Below, piece by piece: positions 1 to 7,271 of a stretch of DNA of 11,056 nucleotides. How positions within the stretch are numbered: the first letter of the stretch is position 1; each line of letters starts with the position of its first letter. The notes below the pieces were generated by a model. That model was not told where the DNA came from and did no database searches. It worked only from the letters and a program-made list of their open reading frames with translations. A program made the position numbers and the translations under genes. Source of the DNA: SAR116 cluster bacterium (GTDB lineage: Bacteria; Pseudomonadota; Alphaproteobacteria; Puniceispirillales; GCA-002684695); contig NYVQ01000070.1 in NCBI GenBank assembly GCA_002684695.1, positions 1-11,056 of the forward strand. Direction: 5' to 3'.

Positions 1-2490
1 AGGAACAAGTGATTTTAAAGTATCGTAAATTTTTGGTAAATCTTTAATTCGTGGTGCTACGCAAAAAATAAGCCCCCCTCTATGAATCTCCCTTTTAATT
101 GCTTCTTTTAACAAGACATTATCCCAATTTGAAACAAAAGTCCTTATCGATAATCTATCAACAGGAGGTGTTGTAATTAGGCTCATACTTCTAACACCAG
201 CAAGAGACATCTGTAATGTTCGTGGAATTGGTGTTGCTGTTAATGTCAAAACATGCATAGAGCTTCTTAATGATTTTAAATATTCCTTTTGAGAAACACC
301 AAAATGTTGCTCCTCATCAATAATGAGAAGAGATAAACTATTAAACTTAATTTTCTTAGATAGTAAGGAGTGTGTCCCTATAATTATTTGCGTTTCTCCT
401 GTTTCTACTTCATCTTTTATAACTGAACTTTCACTTGATTTTATAAACCTTGATAATTCACTAATTTTAATAGGGAATCCCTTAAATCTCTCTTTAAAGT
501 TTTTAACATGCTGCTTAACTAAAAGTGTGGTTGGAGCGATTAAAGCAACTTGGAAGCCAGACATGGCCACCATAAATGATGCTCGTAGGGCAATTTCAGT
601 TTTGCCATATCCAACATCTCCACATATTAATCTATCCATAAGGCCACCTGACTTGAGGTCATTCTCAACATCTCTGATAGAAGAAATTTGGTCTTCCGTA
701 GGTGTAAATAAAAACCTTGAACAGAAACTTTCATATTCTTCATAAGGAAAGTCTAATGGTTTAATTTTAGCAGTTTGTCTTGCTGCAGCAATTTTAATTA
801 ACTCATCTGCAATTTCTTTAATGCGTTTTTTAGCAATCGCTTTTCTTGCTTGCCAATTACTACTTCCAAGCTTATCAAGATTAATCTTCTCTCCTGATCC
901 ATATCGTGAGACAAGTTCTATGTTTTCAACAGGTAAATATAACCTGTCATTTCCACTATAGATAATTTTTAGGCAATCTCTTTCAATATCACTAGATTTG
1001 ACTGTTTCTAAGCTTTCATATCTACCAATACCATGCTCTACATGAACTAAAAGGTCACCAACTGAAAGAGATGTGATATCTCTTAAAAAATTTTCTGCTC
1101 TCTTAGTTTTAGAATGTGGTCGACCAAATTTAATACCAAATAAATCTTCTTCTGTGATAAATAAAATTTCATCAATTTTAAACCCCCTCTCTAGGGGATA
1201 TACTATTCCAATTATATTTTGCGGGGTATCAAAAGGATACTTCTCATCGCTAACCTTTAATGAATTGTCATGAGCATGGATCAGTGATTTAACCCTATTT
1301 AGTGCACCACTTGAATTACAAGTAATAATTATTTTTTTATGAACTTTTAATAAGCCGATTAATTCTATAATGGGATTTTCACCTTGAGCCCTCAATGAAG
1401 TAAAATTTACTCCAGGCCTGACATTTGCTACAAAATTAAACTCTGATTTATCATTTTGATTTTGATTTAATTCAACAACACATTTTTCATCAAAAAATTT
1501 GTGTATTTGTTTTTTTGAAAAATATAAAGATTCAACTGGCAATAAATTGAACTTTTTACCTTCTGGATTTATATCTTCTTTTCTAGCGTTGTAAAAATCT
1601 AAAATATCTTCAATCTTATTTTCAAGTGCAGCATTATAATCCTTATCTAAAATAACTAGAAAATCCTTTAAATAATTAAAAAAAGAAGTCAGCTCGTCAT
1701 GGAACAATGATAGGTATTGCTCTATACCATTCACTCTTTTCTTATCAGATACTGATTGGTAAAGTGAATTATCATATATCCTATTATCAAAAGTCTTTCT
1801 GTAATTTGATCTAAACAAATTAATACTTTCACTATTAAGATTAATTTCACTGCCAGGATAGAAATTTATATGATTGATATTTCCAATACTCAACTGATTG
1901 ATAGGATCAAATGATCTGATAGAGTCAACTTCATCTCCAAAAAAGTCTATTCTAACTGGGTTTTGATCACCTGGTGGAAAAACATCTATAATTCCTCCTC
2001 TTATAGAATATTCTGAATCTTCTCTAACCGTACTAGTTCTTGAGTATCCATTGTTTTCTAAAAATTTAATTAAATCATTTTGTATGCAATTTTTCCCAAC
2101 TTCAACTCTCAGTGATGAATCTAATATATATTGAGCTTTTGGAATTTTTTGAAGAATAGAACCTACCGTCGTTAAGACAACTGTTTTATTTTCACCTAAA
2201 TTGATTAATTTAAAAAGAGCCCTAATCCTCTTCCCAATAATTTTTTGATTAGGTGAATTTTTATCAAAAGGAAGACAATCCCATGATGGAAATTCAATAA
2301 TATTGATTTTACTATTCAAAGTGTTCAAACTTTTAGAAAATCGTTCAAGTCTCACGTCGTCTCTTAAAACTACTACTATTTTATTATAAAATCTTAAGAT
2401 TTCAAATACTGCAAAACAATCAATTCCATCACTAATATTATATAAAATATTATTCTTATAAAAATTGGGTTTGTCTGAAAACAAATTCAT
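1..2490 (-). CDS. mfd: Transcription-repair coupling factor Mfd (C-terminus beyond the window)
   Basis: SF2 DNA translocase that binds RNA polymerase stalled at DNA damage, pushes it off and recruits UvrA for nucleotide excision repair. The reading frame is open for 830 codons, from an ATG at 2490 to the window edge, with no stop. The UvrB-like N-terminal module shows PSWDCLPFDKNSPNQ near residue 70 and RGGIIDVFPPGD further on. The CarD-like RNA polymerase-interacting domain begins with GDLLVHVEHGIGRYE (478-492). The translocase core has Walker A GDVGYGKTE (from 624), DEEQHFGV (725-732) and TATPIPRT (from 751). E. coli Mfd is 1148 residues, so roughly the last 320, with the later helicase motifs and the UvrA-masking C-terminal domain, lie outside. 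The ATG overlaps the sdhE stop by one base (TAATG), suggesting termination-reinitiation coupling. Family assignment is certain; whether the missing part is intact cannot be judged. Confidence 0.97.
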   Translation of the reverse strand, partial: MNLFSDKPNFYKNNILYNISDGIDCFAVFEILRFYNKIVVVLRDDVRLERFSKSLNTLNSKINIIEFPSWDCLPFDKNSPNQKIIGKRIRALFKLINLGENKTVVLTTVGSILQKIPKAQYILDSSLRVEVGKNCIQNDLIKFLENNGYSRTSTVREDSEYSIRGGIIDVFPPGDQNPVRIDFFGDEVDSIRSFDPINQLSIGNINHINFYPGSEINLNSESINLFRSNYRKTFDNRIYDNSLYQSVSDKKRVNGIEQYLSLFHDELTSFFNYLKDFLVILDKDYNAALENKIEDILDFYNARKEDINPEGKKFNLLPVESLYFSKKQIHKFFDEKCVVELNQNQNDKSEFNFVANVRPGVNFTSLRAQGENPIIELIGLLKVHKKIIITCNSSGALNRVKSLIHAHDNSLKVSDEKYPFDTPQNIIGIVYPLERGFKIDEILFITEEDLFGIKFGRPHSKTKRAENFLRDITSLSVGDLLVHVEHGIGRYESLETVKSSDIERDCLKIIYSGNDRLYLPVENIELVSRYGSGEKINLDKLGSSNWQARKAIAKKRIKEIADELIKIAAARQTAKIKPLDFPYEEYESFCSRFLFTPTEDQISSIRDVENDLKSGGLMDRLICGDVGYGKTEIALRASFMVAMSGFQVALIAPTTLLVKQHVKNFKERFKGFPIKISELSRFIKSSESSVIKDEVETGETQIIIGTHSLLSKKIKFNSLSLLIIDEEQHFGVSQKEYLKSLRSSMHVLTLTATPIPRTLQMSLAGVRSMSLITTPPVDRLSIRTFVSNWDNVLLKEAIKREIHRGGLIFCVAPRIKDLPKIYDTLKSLVP

Positions 2491-2756
2491 TAATTATTTC
2501 TCATAAGTAAAATAAATTTAACGTAATTCTGATCTTCAAAAAAAGGTGTGGTTTCATTTTTAGAAACCCAATTCCAAATATTGACATCACCTAAAGTTAA
2601 AAATTTTTCATAGGATTCTAATTCACTGATACTTAAATTATTTAAATTTTTTTTTGCAAAATTAGAAAGTATAAAATCACTCTCTTTCGAACCCGAATAT
2701 ATTGATCTATATTTTAGTTTTTTTATTAATTTCTGTTTATAATTATTATTTTTCAT
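2490..2756 (-). CDS. sdhE: Succinate dehydrogenase assembly/flavinylation factor SdhE (DUF339), altered RGxxE motif
   Basis: Small cytoplasmic protein of 88 residues, the normal size for the family, which helps attach FAD covalently to SdhA (and FrdA). The usual N-terminal pattern R-S/A-x-x-R-G-x-x-E-x-D appears here as YRSIYSGSKESDF (residues 16-28): Gly22 and Glu25 of RGxxE are kept, but the Arg is replaced by Ser21. The second half fits the family, with a helix leading to the LTLGDVNIWNWVSKNE segment (53-68) that matches the D-x-x-L-x-x-W-L/I region. It lies between recG and mfd, a common alphaproteobacterial location, and is co-transcribed with mfd through a TAATG junction. No convincing Shine-Dalgarno precedes the ATG. 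The assignment rests on length, motif and neighbourhood; a diverged SdhE is much more likely than another family. Confidence 0.85.
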   Translation of the reverse strand: MKNNNYKQKLIKKLKYRSIYSGSKESDFILSNFAKKNLNNLSISELESYEKFLTLGDVNIWNWVSKNETTPFFEDQNYVKFILLMRNN

Positions 2757-2786
2757 AAATATATTTATTTTGCTACATTAAGTAAT
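2757..2786. promoter_or_regulatory. Divergent start-to-start gap between sdhE-mfd and recG
   Basis: Only 30 bases separate the sdhE ATG (minus) from the recG ATG (plus). The stretch is almost entirely A and T. It has no clear Shine-Dalgarno for sdhE, and only a weak TAAGTA stretch before recG. Core promoters for both directions must overlap each other or lie inside the opposite gene, or the transcripts may be nearly leaderless. No specific -10/-35 pair can be assigned with confidence in such AT-rich sequence. Confidence 0.35.
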
Positions 2787-3359
2787 ATGAATATTATTAG
2801 ACCAAAAATTTTGTACCCTTTATTTTCTGATTTAACCACTGTAAATGGAGTAGGACCAAAAACTGCTAAGTTAATAGAAAAAAAAATTGGTAAAAATCTA
2901 ATTGATCTATTATTTTATTTACCACATTCTGTTATTAGAAGATTAAACAACTTGCAATTAAAAAATTGCCCTTCTCAATCCATCATTACTAAAAGTATTA
3001 AAATTAAAAAGCATATTCCAGGATATTATCAATCAAGAAAACCGTATATCATTTTTGGTGAATGTGAGGGGTTTGATGTGGAGATATTTTTTTTTCATTT
3101 TAGAAGTGAATATTTAAAAAATAAATTCCCTGAGCTTAGTGAAGTGGTAGTAAGTGGCAAAATTGAATGGAAAAAAGATAAAGTACAGATTACACATCCA
3201 GATTATCTTGTTAAGATTAGTGATAAAGATAAAATTCCAAAATTTGAGGCTTTTTATCCTTTAACAAATGGTGTGACCAATAAAATTATTAGAAAATCAA
3301 TTGAAAGTTCATTAAATAAAATACCAAATAATTTTCCTGAATGGATACCAAAAAATTAA
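2787..3359 (+). CDS. recG: RecG N-terminal part (wedge domain), ends at a slippery A6 run followed by a stop
   Basis: N-terminal 190 residues of the ATP-dependent helicase RecG, which reverses stalled forks and migrates Holliday junctions. A helix-hairpin-helix-like stretch, TTVNGVGPKTAKLIEKKIG (17-35), leads into DLLFYLPHSVIRR, the classic RecG start. The OB-fold wedge that splits the fork follows, and the part ends with FYPLTNGVTNKIIRKSI, matching the family linker to the helicase core. The frame stops with a TAA at 3357-3359, directly after CCA AAA AAT. The remaining 501 residues continue in the -1 frame without a gap in homology. Alone, this fragment would have no ATPase. It is therefore best read as the first part of one recG of about 691 residues (E. 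coli 693), expressed by slippage or interrupted by a real or sequencing frameshift. Confidence 0.92.
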   Translation: MNIIRPKILYPLFSDLTTVNGVGPKTAKLIEKKIGKNLIDLLFYLPHSVIRRLNNLQLKNCPSQSIITKSIKIKKHIPGYYQSRKPYIIFGECEGFDVEIFFFHFRSEYLKNKFPELSEVVVSGKIEWKKDKVQITHPDYLVKISDKDKIPKFEAFYPLTNGVTNKIIRKSIESSLNKIPNNFPEWIPKN

Positions 3360-4861
3360 TTAACGAAAAAAAGTGGTTATCATTTAAAAAGTCACTTGAA
3401 TTTATTCATGTCCCACAAAATGAAAAAGAAATGAAATTGAGAAGTTTATGTTTTGAAAGACTCGGATTTGATGAAGTGTACGCCAATCAATTAGGGCTAT
3501 CAATATATCGAAACAAAAATCAAACAATAAAACTAGAAAATAAAAAAATAGAATATTTCTTTTTTGCGAGCATTTTAAAAAAGCTAGATTTTCAACTAAC
3601 CAATGCTCAAATCAAATGTATAAATGAAATTGAAAACGATATTAATAAAAAATCACAAATGAAAAGATTACTTCAGGGTGATGTTGGAAGCGGAAAAACT
3701 TTAGTTGCTTTATCAGCAATTTTAAATCTGATTGAAGTAAATAAACAAGCCGTTCTAATGGCACCGACTGATTTATTATGTTTTCAACATTTTGAACTCA
3801 TCAGTAAATACACATCACATTTAAAGATAAAAGTTACATTATTAACATCAAAAATAAAACAAGTGGATAAGAATAAAATTCTAAAAGACATCTTAGATGG
3901 TGATTCTCAAATAATTATTGGAACTCACTCTCTGATTTCAGATACTGTAAAATTTTATAATCTTGGAATAGCTGTTATAGATGAACAACATAAGTTTGGA
4001 GTTAATCAAAGAAATAAAATTTTATCTAAAGGTGAAAATATTCACTTACTTCTTCTAACTGCAACACCTATTCCAAGAAGTTTAACTATGACAAACTACG
4101 GTGATTTAGATTTAAGCATAATTAATGAAACACCTAAAAATAGACAACCAATCATTACAAAAGTAATACCATTAGAAAGGTACAATGAAGTTATAACGGC
4201 CATTAAAAGAGCCTTAAAAAGAAAAGAAAAAGTTTACTGGATATGCCCATTACTTGAAATGTCAGAAAAATTAGACATGGTGGCATTAGTAAACCGATAT
4301 GAACAATTACTAAAAGAATTTAGAGAATATTCTCCTGTAATGGCACATGGGAAAATGACAAAAGAAGAAAGAGAAAATTCTATAAATAGTTTTTTTACAA
4401 ATAAGTCAAAAATTCTAGTGGCATCAACAGTTATAGAAGTTGGAATAGACATTCCAGATGCAACAATAATTATTATCGAAAACTCTGAGAGATTTGGATT
4501 AGCGCAATTACATCAATTAAGAGGAAGGGTAGGAAGAGGTTCACTTCAGTCATATTGTATATTAATGTATAATAAAACAATTAGTGAAATTGGGAAATCA
4601 AGATTGCATACTTTAAGAAATAGTAATGACGGTTTTTACATTGCTGAAAAAGATTTAGATCTGAGGGGGCCTGGCGAAATTTTTGGAAGCAAACAATCAG
4701 GAGAAGAAAACTTTAGATTATTTACATTAAAAGATTTTGAGCTATTAGAGATCGCAAAAAAATTATCAGAAAAAAATAATCTTAATTCTAAAGTGTCATA
4801 TAGCCAGCAAATATTAATGAGTATCTTTAATCATGATGAGTACATACAAAATTTAAATTAA
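3341..4861 (+). CDS. recG: RecG C-terminal part (SF2 helicase core), in the -1 frame relative to the N-terminal part
   Basis: Helicase core of RecG. Read from the join at 3356, the protein continues LINEKKWLSF and then, in numbering of the joined 691-residue protein, shows Walker A GDVGSGKT (298-305), DEQHKFGV (from 399), TATPIPR (425-431), STVIEVGIDIP, the motif VI segment QLRGRVGRG (577-585) and KDLDLRGPGEIFG near the C-terminus. Every catalytic motif is present and nothing suggests decay. The nominal ATG at 3341 lies inside the upstream frame, gives a 506-residue protein without the wedge domain and has no Shine-Dalgarno, so independent initiation is less likely than a frameshift join. The gene ends overlapping the convergent DUF502 gene by four bases. 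Confidence 0.93.
   Translation: MDTKKLINEKKWLSFKKSLEFIHVPQNEKEMKLRSLCFERLGFDEVYANQLGLSIYRNKNQTIKLENKKIEYFFFASILKKLDFQLTNAQIKCINEIENDINKKSQMKRLLQGDVGSGKTLVALSAILNLIEVNKQAVLMAPTDLLCFQHFELISKYTSHLKIKVTLLTSKIKQVDKNKILKDILDGDSQIIIGTHSLISDTVKFYNLGIAVIDEQHKFGVNQRNKILSKGENIHLLLLTATPIPRSLTMTNYGDLDLSIINETPKNRQPIITKVIPLERYNEVITAIKRALKRKEKVYWICPLLEMSEKLDMVALVNRYEQLLKEFREYSPVMAHGKMTKEERENSINSFFTNKSKILVASTVIEVGIDIPDATIIIIENSERFGLAQLHQLRGRVGRGSLQSYCILMYNKTISEIGKSRLHTLRNSNDGFYIAEKDLDLRGPGEIFGSKQSGEENFRLFTLKDFELLEIAKKLSEKNNLNSKVSYSQQILMSIFNHDEYIQNLN
3350..3356 (+). other. Slippery heptamer A-AAA-AAT before UAA in recG (candidate frameshift or transcript-slippage site)
   Basis: Six A bases (3350-3355) followed by T form an X-XXY-YYZ heptamer read CCA AAA AAT TAA in the upstream frame. 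A -1 slip re-pairs both tRNAs on AAA AAA and continues TTA ATT AAC into the helicase frame. Adding one A to the transcript would do the same. A weak stem can be drawn 14 bases downstream (3371-3378 with 3390-3397, eight pairs including two G-U, 11-base loop). No upstream AGGAG-type stimulator is visible. A homopolymer miscall remains an equally valid explanation. Confidence 0.5.
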
Positions 4862-5472
4862 GACTTTATTTTTCTTTTTGGAACTACCATACCCCCAGAA
4901 ACTACAAGTTTTAGAGCGTCCTCAACAGACATTTCAAGAAATATTAAATCTTTTTCAGGGAAAAATAAAAGAAATCCACTTGTTGGATTGGGGGTTGTAG
5001 GCATAAATACATTTACCATTTTTTTATTAACATTTTCGCTAACCTCTCCCTTAGTTGACCCAGTAACAAATCCTATTGCCCAAATATCTTTTCTTGGATA
5101 TTCAACTAAAACAGCCTGACGAAATGCGTCAGATTGAGTTGCCATTACAGTTTCAAGAATTTGTTTTATTGCACTATATACTGATCTTACAACTGGCATT
5201 CTATTTAAAATATTTTCCCAAAGACGAATTAAAGTCCTTCCAAATAGCCCCGTGGCTAGTATCCCAACAAAAGTTGTAAATAAAAATACTATTATCAATC
5301 CGAGACCAGGTATTGAAAAAGGGAGGTAATATGAAGGTCTATATTCAATAGGAACTAAAGGAACTACTAAGTTATCAACAAATGTAATAAAAGCCCAAAC
5401 AACATATATCGTTAATATCAATGGTGTCATTACAAGAATACCTGTAAAAAACCATGATCTAATTTTCGACAT
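4858..5472 (-). CDS. DUF502 family inner-membrane protein
   Basis: Predicted two-pass membrane protein of 204 residues. Transmembrane stretches lie at about residues 8-30 (FFTGILVMTPLILTIYVVW) and 56-78 (GLGLIIVFLFTTFVGILATG). The family signature NRMPVVRSVYSAIKQI (90-105) follows, then a soluble C-terminal domain with PNPTSGFLLFF and SVEDALKLVVSGG. These features are typical of DUF502, whose biochemical role in bacteria is not established; plant relatives are the LIKE-COV proteins. The ATG at 5472 is well supported by a GGAAGG ribosome binding site seven bases upstream. The stop overlaps the end of convergent recG by four bases (4858-4861), so no separate terminator fits between them. Proximity to recG/mfd recurs in alphaproteobacteria but gives no clear functional link. 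Confidence 0.9.
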   Translation of the reverse strand: MSKIRSWFFTGILVMTPLILTIYVVWAFITFVDNLVVPLVPIEYRPSYYLPFSIPGLGLIIVFLFTTFVGILATGLFGRTLIRLWENILNRMPVVRSVYSAIKQILETVMATQSDAFRQAVLVEYPRKDIWAIGFVTGSTKGEVSENVNKKMVNVFMPTTPNPTSGFLLFFPEKDLIFLEMSVEDALKLVVSGGMVVPKRKIKS

Positions 5473-5547
5473 TAATTAACCTTCCATTATTTTTATAATT
5501 GAATTAATAGTTGTTGTTATAACAGTTTCCAAAAAATTAAGTAAGAC
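5473..5547. promoter_or_regulatory. Divergent promoter region between the DUF502 gene and mazG
   Basis: This 75-base gap is the longest non-coding stretch in the window and must carry start signals for both divergent genes. A perfect TATAAT lies on the plus strand at 5494-5499, about 50 bases before the mazG ATG, but no good -35 box stands at the right spacing. A TTATAA-containing stretch near 5517-5522 reads similarly on both strands. AT-richness makes such matches frequent by chance, so only the region, not the exact boxes, is proposed. Confidence 0.3.
5480..5485 (-). promoter_or_regulatory. Strong Shine-Dalgarno for the DUF502 gene
   Basis: On the minus strand the bases read GGAAGG, seven bases before the ATG at 5472. 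This is the clearest ribosome binding site in the window; most other genes here have weak ones or none. It fixes the start of the DUF502 protein. Confidence 0.7.
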
Positions 5548-6387
5548 ATGAAATCAATTAATAAAAAAAATATAGAGTTCTTAAACAATAAAAGTACCAA
5601 AAATATTGAAAAGCTAATAAAAATTATGAGTTATCTAAGAGATCCTGAAAATGGTTGTGCCTGGGATAGGGAACAAACATTTGAGTCAATAGCTCCTTAT
5701 ACAGTTGAAGAAGCTTATGAAGTGGTGCAGGCAATCCAAGACAGAGATTTTGAGGGTTTGCAAGATGAGTTAGGAGATTTATTGCTTCAGGTTGTTTTTT
5801 TATCACAGTTAGCAAATGAAAAAAATTTATTTAATTTTGAAGATGTTGTACTTAGTATTAAAGAAAAACTCATAAGAAGACACCCTCATATTTTTGATTA
5901 TAAAAATAAAAAAATTCTTAACACTCCAGAAGATGTAAGAAACCAATGGGATAAAATTAAATTAAAAGAAAAAAACAATAATGAGTTTAATAAATCATCC
6001 TTAGATAGAGTAACAAAAACACTTCCATCCGTTCTAAAATCCCAGAAAATTCAAGAGGAAGTCAGTAAAGATGGGTTTGATTTTAAGAATGTAGAAGACT
6101 GCATAAATAAACTTTTAGAAGAACTTAATGAATATAAAGAAGCATTACAGACTCAAAATAAAAAAAATTTAATTGATGAGGGTGGTGATTTATTATTCTC
6201 TGCAATAAATATCTTGCGCAAATCAGGAATTAACTCTGAAGAAGCTTTATATAATGCTAATGGAAAGTTTATAAATCGTTATAGAAAAGCCGAAGAACTT
6301 GCTTCAAATGACGGTTTCCAATTTAAAGAAATAACTATTTTTAAAAAAAATGAATATTGGATTAAGAGTAAAAAATTTTATAGTTGA
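5548..6387 (+). CDS. mazG: Nucleoside triphosphate pyrophosphohydrolase MazG
   Basis: All-alpha NTP pyrophosphatase that hydrolyses (d)NTPs, including damaged ones, to NMP and PPi; in E. coli it also influences ppGpp level under starvation. The protein has 279 residues (E. coli 263) and the usual two tandem MazG domains. The first shows LRDPENGCAWDREQTF, then Mg-binding EEAYE (54-58) and DELGD (73-77), followed by KLIRRHPHIFD. The second shows EELNEYKEA (191-199) and DEGGDLLF (210-217). About 17 lysine/asparagine-rich residues precede the usual family start; the ATG at 5548 is kept because the next Met (27) would cut into the first conserved helix. In many alphaproteobacteria mazG follows hflX in the same direction. 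Here it faces the trkA-hfq-hflX operon and its end overlaps the neighbouring dehydrogenase gene by ten bases. Confidence 0.95.
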   Translation: MKSINKKNIEFLNNKSTKNIEKLIKIMSYLRDPENGCAWDREQTFESIAPYTVEEAYEVVQAIQDRDFEGLQDELGDLLLQVVFLSQLANEKNLFNFEDVVLSIKEKLIRRHPHIFDYKNKKILNTPEDVRNQWDKIKLKEKNNNEFNKSSLDRVTKTLPSVLKSQKIQEEVSKDGFDFKNVEDCINKLLEELNEYKEALQTQNKKNLIDEGGDLLFSAINILRKSGINSEEALYNANGKFINRYRKAEELASNDGFQFKEITIFKKNEYWIKSKKFYS

Positions 6388-7253
6388 GATTTATTAAGCA
6401 AAGTAATTAAACTTGAAGTGTCTAACCTGCCTCCATTGTTTTCTTGTACTTGGGAGTAAAACTGATCAATTATAGATGTAATTGGTAATCTTGATTTGTT
6501 TTTTCTAGCCTCATCCAAGCAAAGCTTTAAATCTTTTCTCATCCAATCCACTGCAAACCCAAAATCAAATTTATTATTAACCATAGTCTCACCTCGATTA
6601 ATCATTTGCCAACTCCCTGCTGCACCAGATTGGATGACATCTAAAACTTTTTTCATATCTATGTTGGCTTTGATGCCAAAATTAATACCTTCAGATAAGC
6701 CTTGAACTAATCCAGCTATGCATATCTGATTAACCATTTTTGCTAATTGCCCGCTTCCAACCTCACCAATAAGAGAAATATTTTTTCCATAAGCTTCCAT
6801 TATTTTATATGCTTGAGAGAATACATTTTTTTTCCCACCACACATAATTGAAAGCGCTCCATTTTCAGCGCCCAGCTGCCCTCCAGAAACTGGAGCATCA
6901 ATAAAATTTGAGCCTTTAGATTTAAAAAGTTTGTCTAAGTGTTTAGCTAACTCAGCGCTAGCTGTAGTATGATCGACAACAATAGAGCCTTTTGACAAGC
7001 CTTCAATAATACCATTTTCTCCATTTACAATAGATAAGACGTCATCATCATTTCCAACACACATAAAAATAAAATCTTTGCTTTTACTGGCATCTTTAGG
7101 TGTTTTTGCTAATAAGCCTTTATATTTTTCCAACCAAATTTTTGATTTAATAGGTGTTCTATTATAAACGGTGACATCGTGTCCATTTTTTGACAAGTGC
7201 CCAGCCATTGGAAAGCCCATAACTCCTAAACCAATAAAACTCACTTTTGCCAT
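6378..7253 (-). CDS. Beta-hydroxyacid dehydrogenase (3-hydroxyisobutyrate dehydrogenase / tartronate semialdehyde reductase family)
   Basis: NAD(P)-dependent oxidoreductase of 291 residues, full length for the family. The N-terminal Rossmann domain begins VSFIGLGVMGFPMAGHL (4-20). The second strand ends VYNRTPIK (29-36), where an Arg after Asn, as in glyoxylate/succinic semialdehyde reductases, hints at NADP(H) preference (inference). The substrate loop DAPVSGG (119-125) supplies Ser123, and GSGQLAKMVNQ (166-176) supplies the catalytic Lys172 and Asn175. DWMRKDLKLCLDEA (236-249) matches the conserved C-terminal helix. Candidate substrates include 3-hydroxyisobutyrate, tartronate semialdehyde, glyoxylate and succinic semialdehyde; the sequence does not decide. 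No valine-degradation or glycerate-pathway gene lies beside it. It is the last gene of the minus-strand cluster, 18 bases after the phosphatase gene, and has no strong Shine-Dalgarno. Confidence 0.93.
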   Translation of the reverse strand: MAKVSFIGLGVMGFPMAGHLSKNGHDVTVYNRTPIKSKIWLEKYKGLLAKTPKDASKSKDFIFMCVGNDDDVLSIVNGENGIIEGLSKGSIVVDHTTASAELAKHLDKLFKSKGSNFIDAPVSGGQLGAENGALSIMCGGKKNVFSQAYKIMEAYGKNISLIGEVGSGQLAKMVNQICIAGLVQGLSEGINFGIKANIDMKKVLDVIQSGAAGSWQMINRGETMVNNKFDFGFAVDWMRKDLKLCLDEARKNKSRLPITSIIDQFYSQVQENNGGRLDTSSLITLLNKSQL

Positions 7254-7271
7254 TTAAAAACCATATATTAA

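Noticed and set aside
323..745. Open frame on the plus strand inside mfd
   Set aside because: It is antisense to the conserved Mfd translocase motifs, has no family resemblance, and Mfd reads through without a stop. The same applies to the plus-strand frames at 1073-1273, 5076-5279, 6496-6705, 9118-9354 and 10402-10677, and to the minus-strand frames at 4234-4452 and 5624-5815.
1184..1198. CCCC...GGGG inverted repeat resembling a hairpin
   Set aside because: Only four pairs around a six-base loop, inside mfd coding sequence (Pro-Leu-Glu-Arg-Gly), with no U-run. Best explained by codon choice.
3341..3343. Independent start of a separate helicase-only RecG protein
   Set aside because: The ATG has no ribosome binding site and lies within the upstream frame, and the join through the A6 run gives gap-free family homology of the expected length. 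A frameshifted single gene is simpler.
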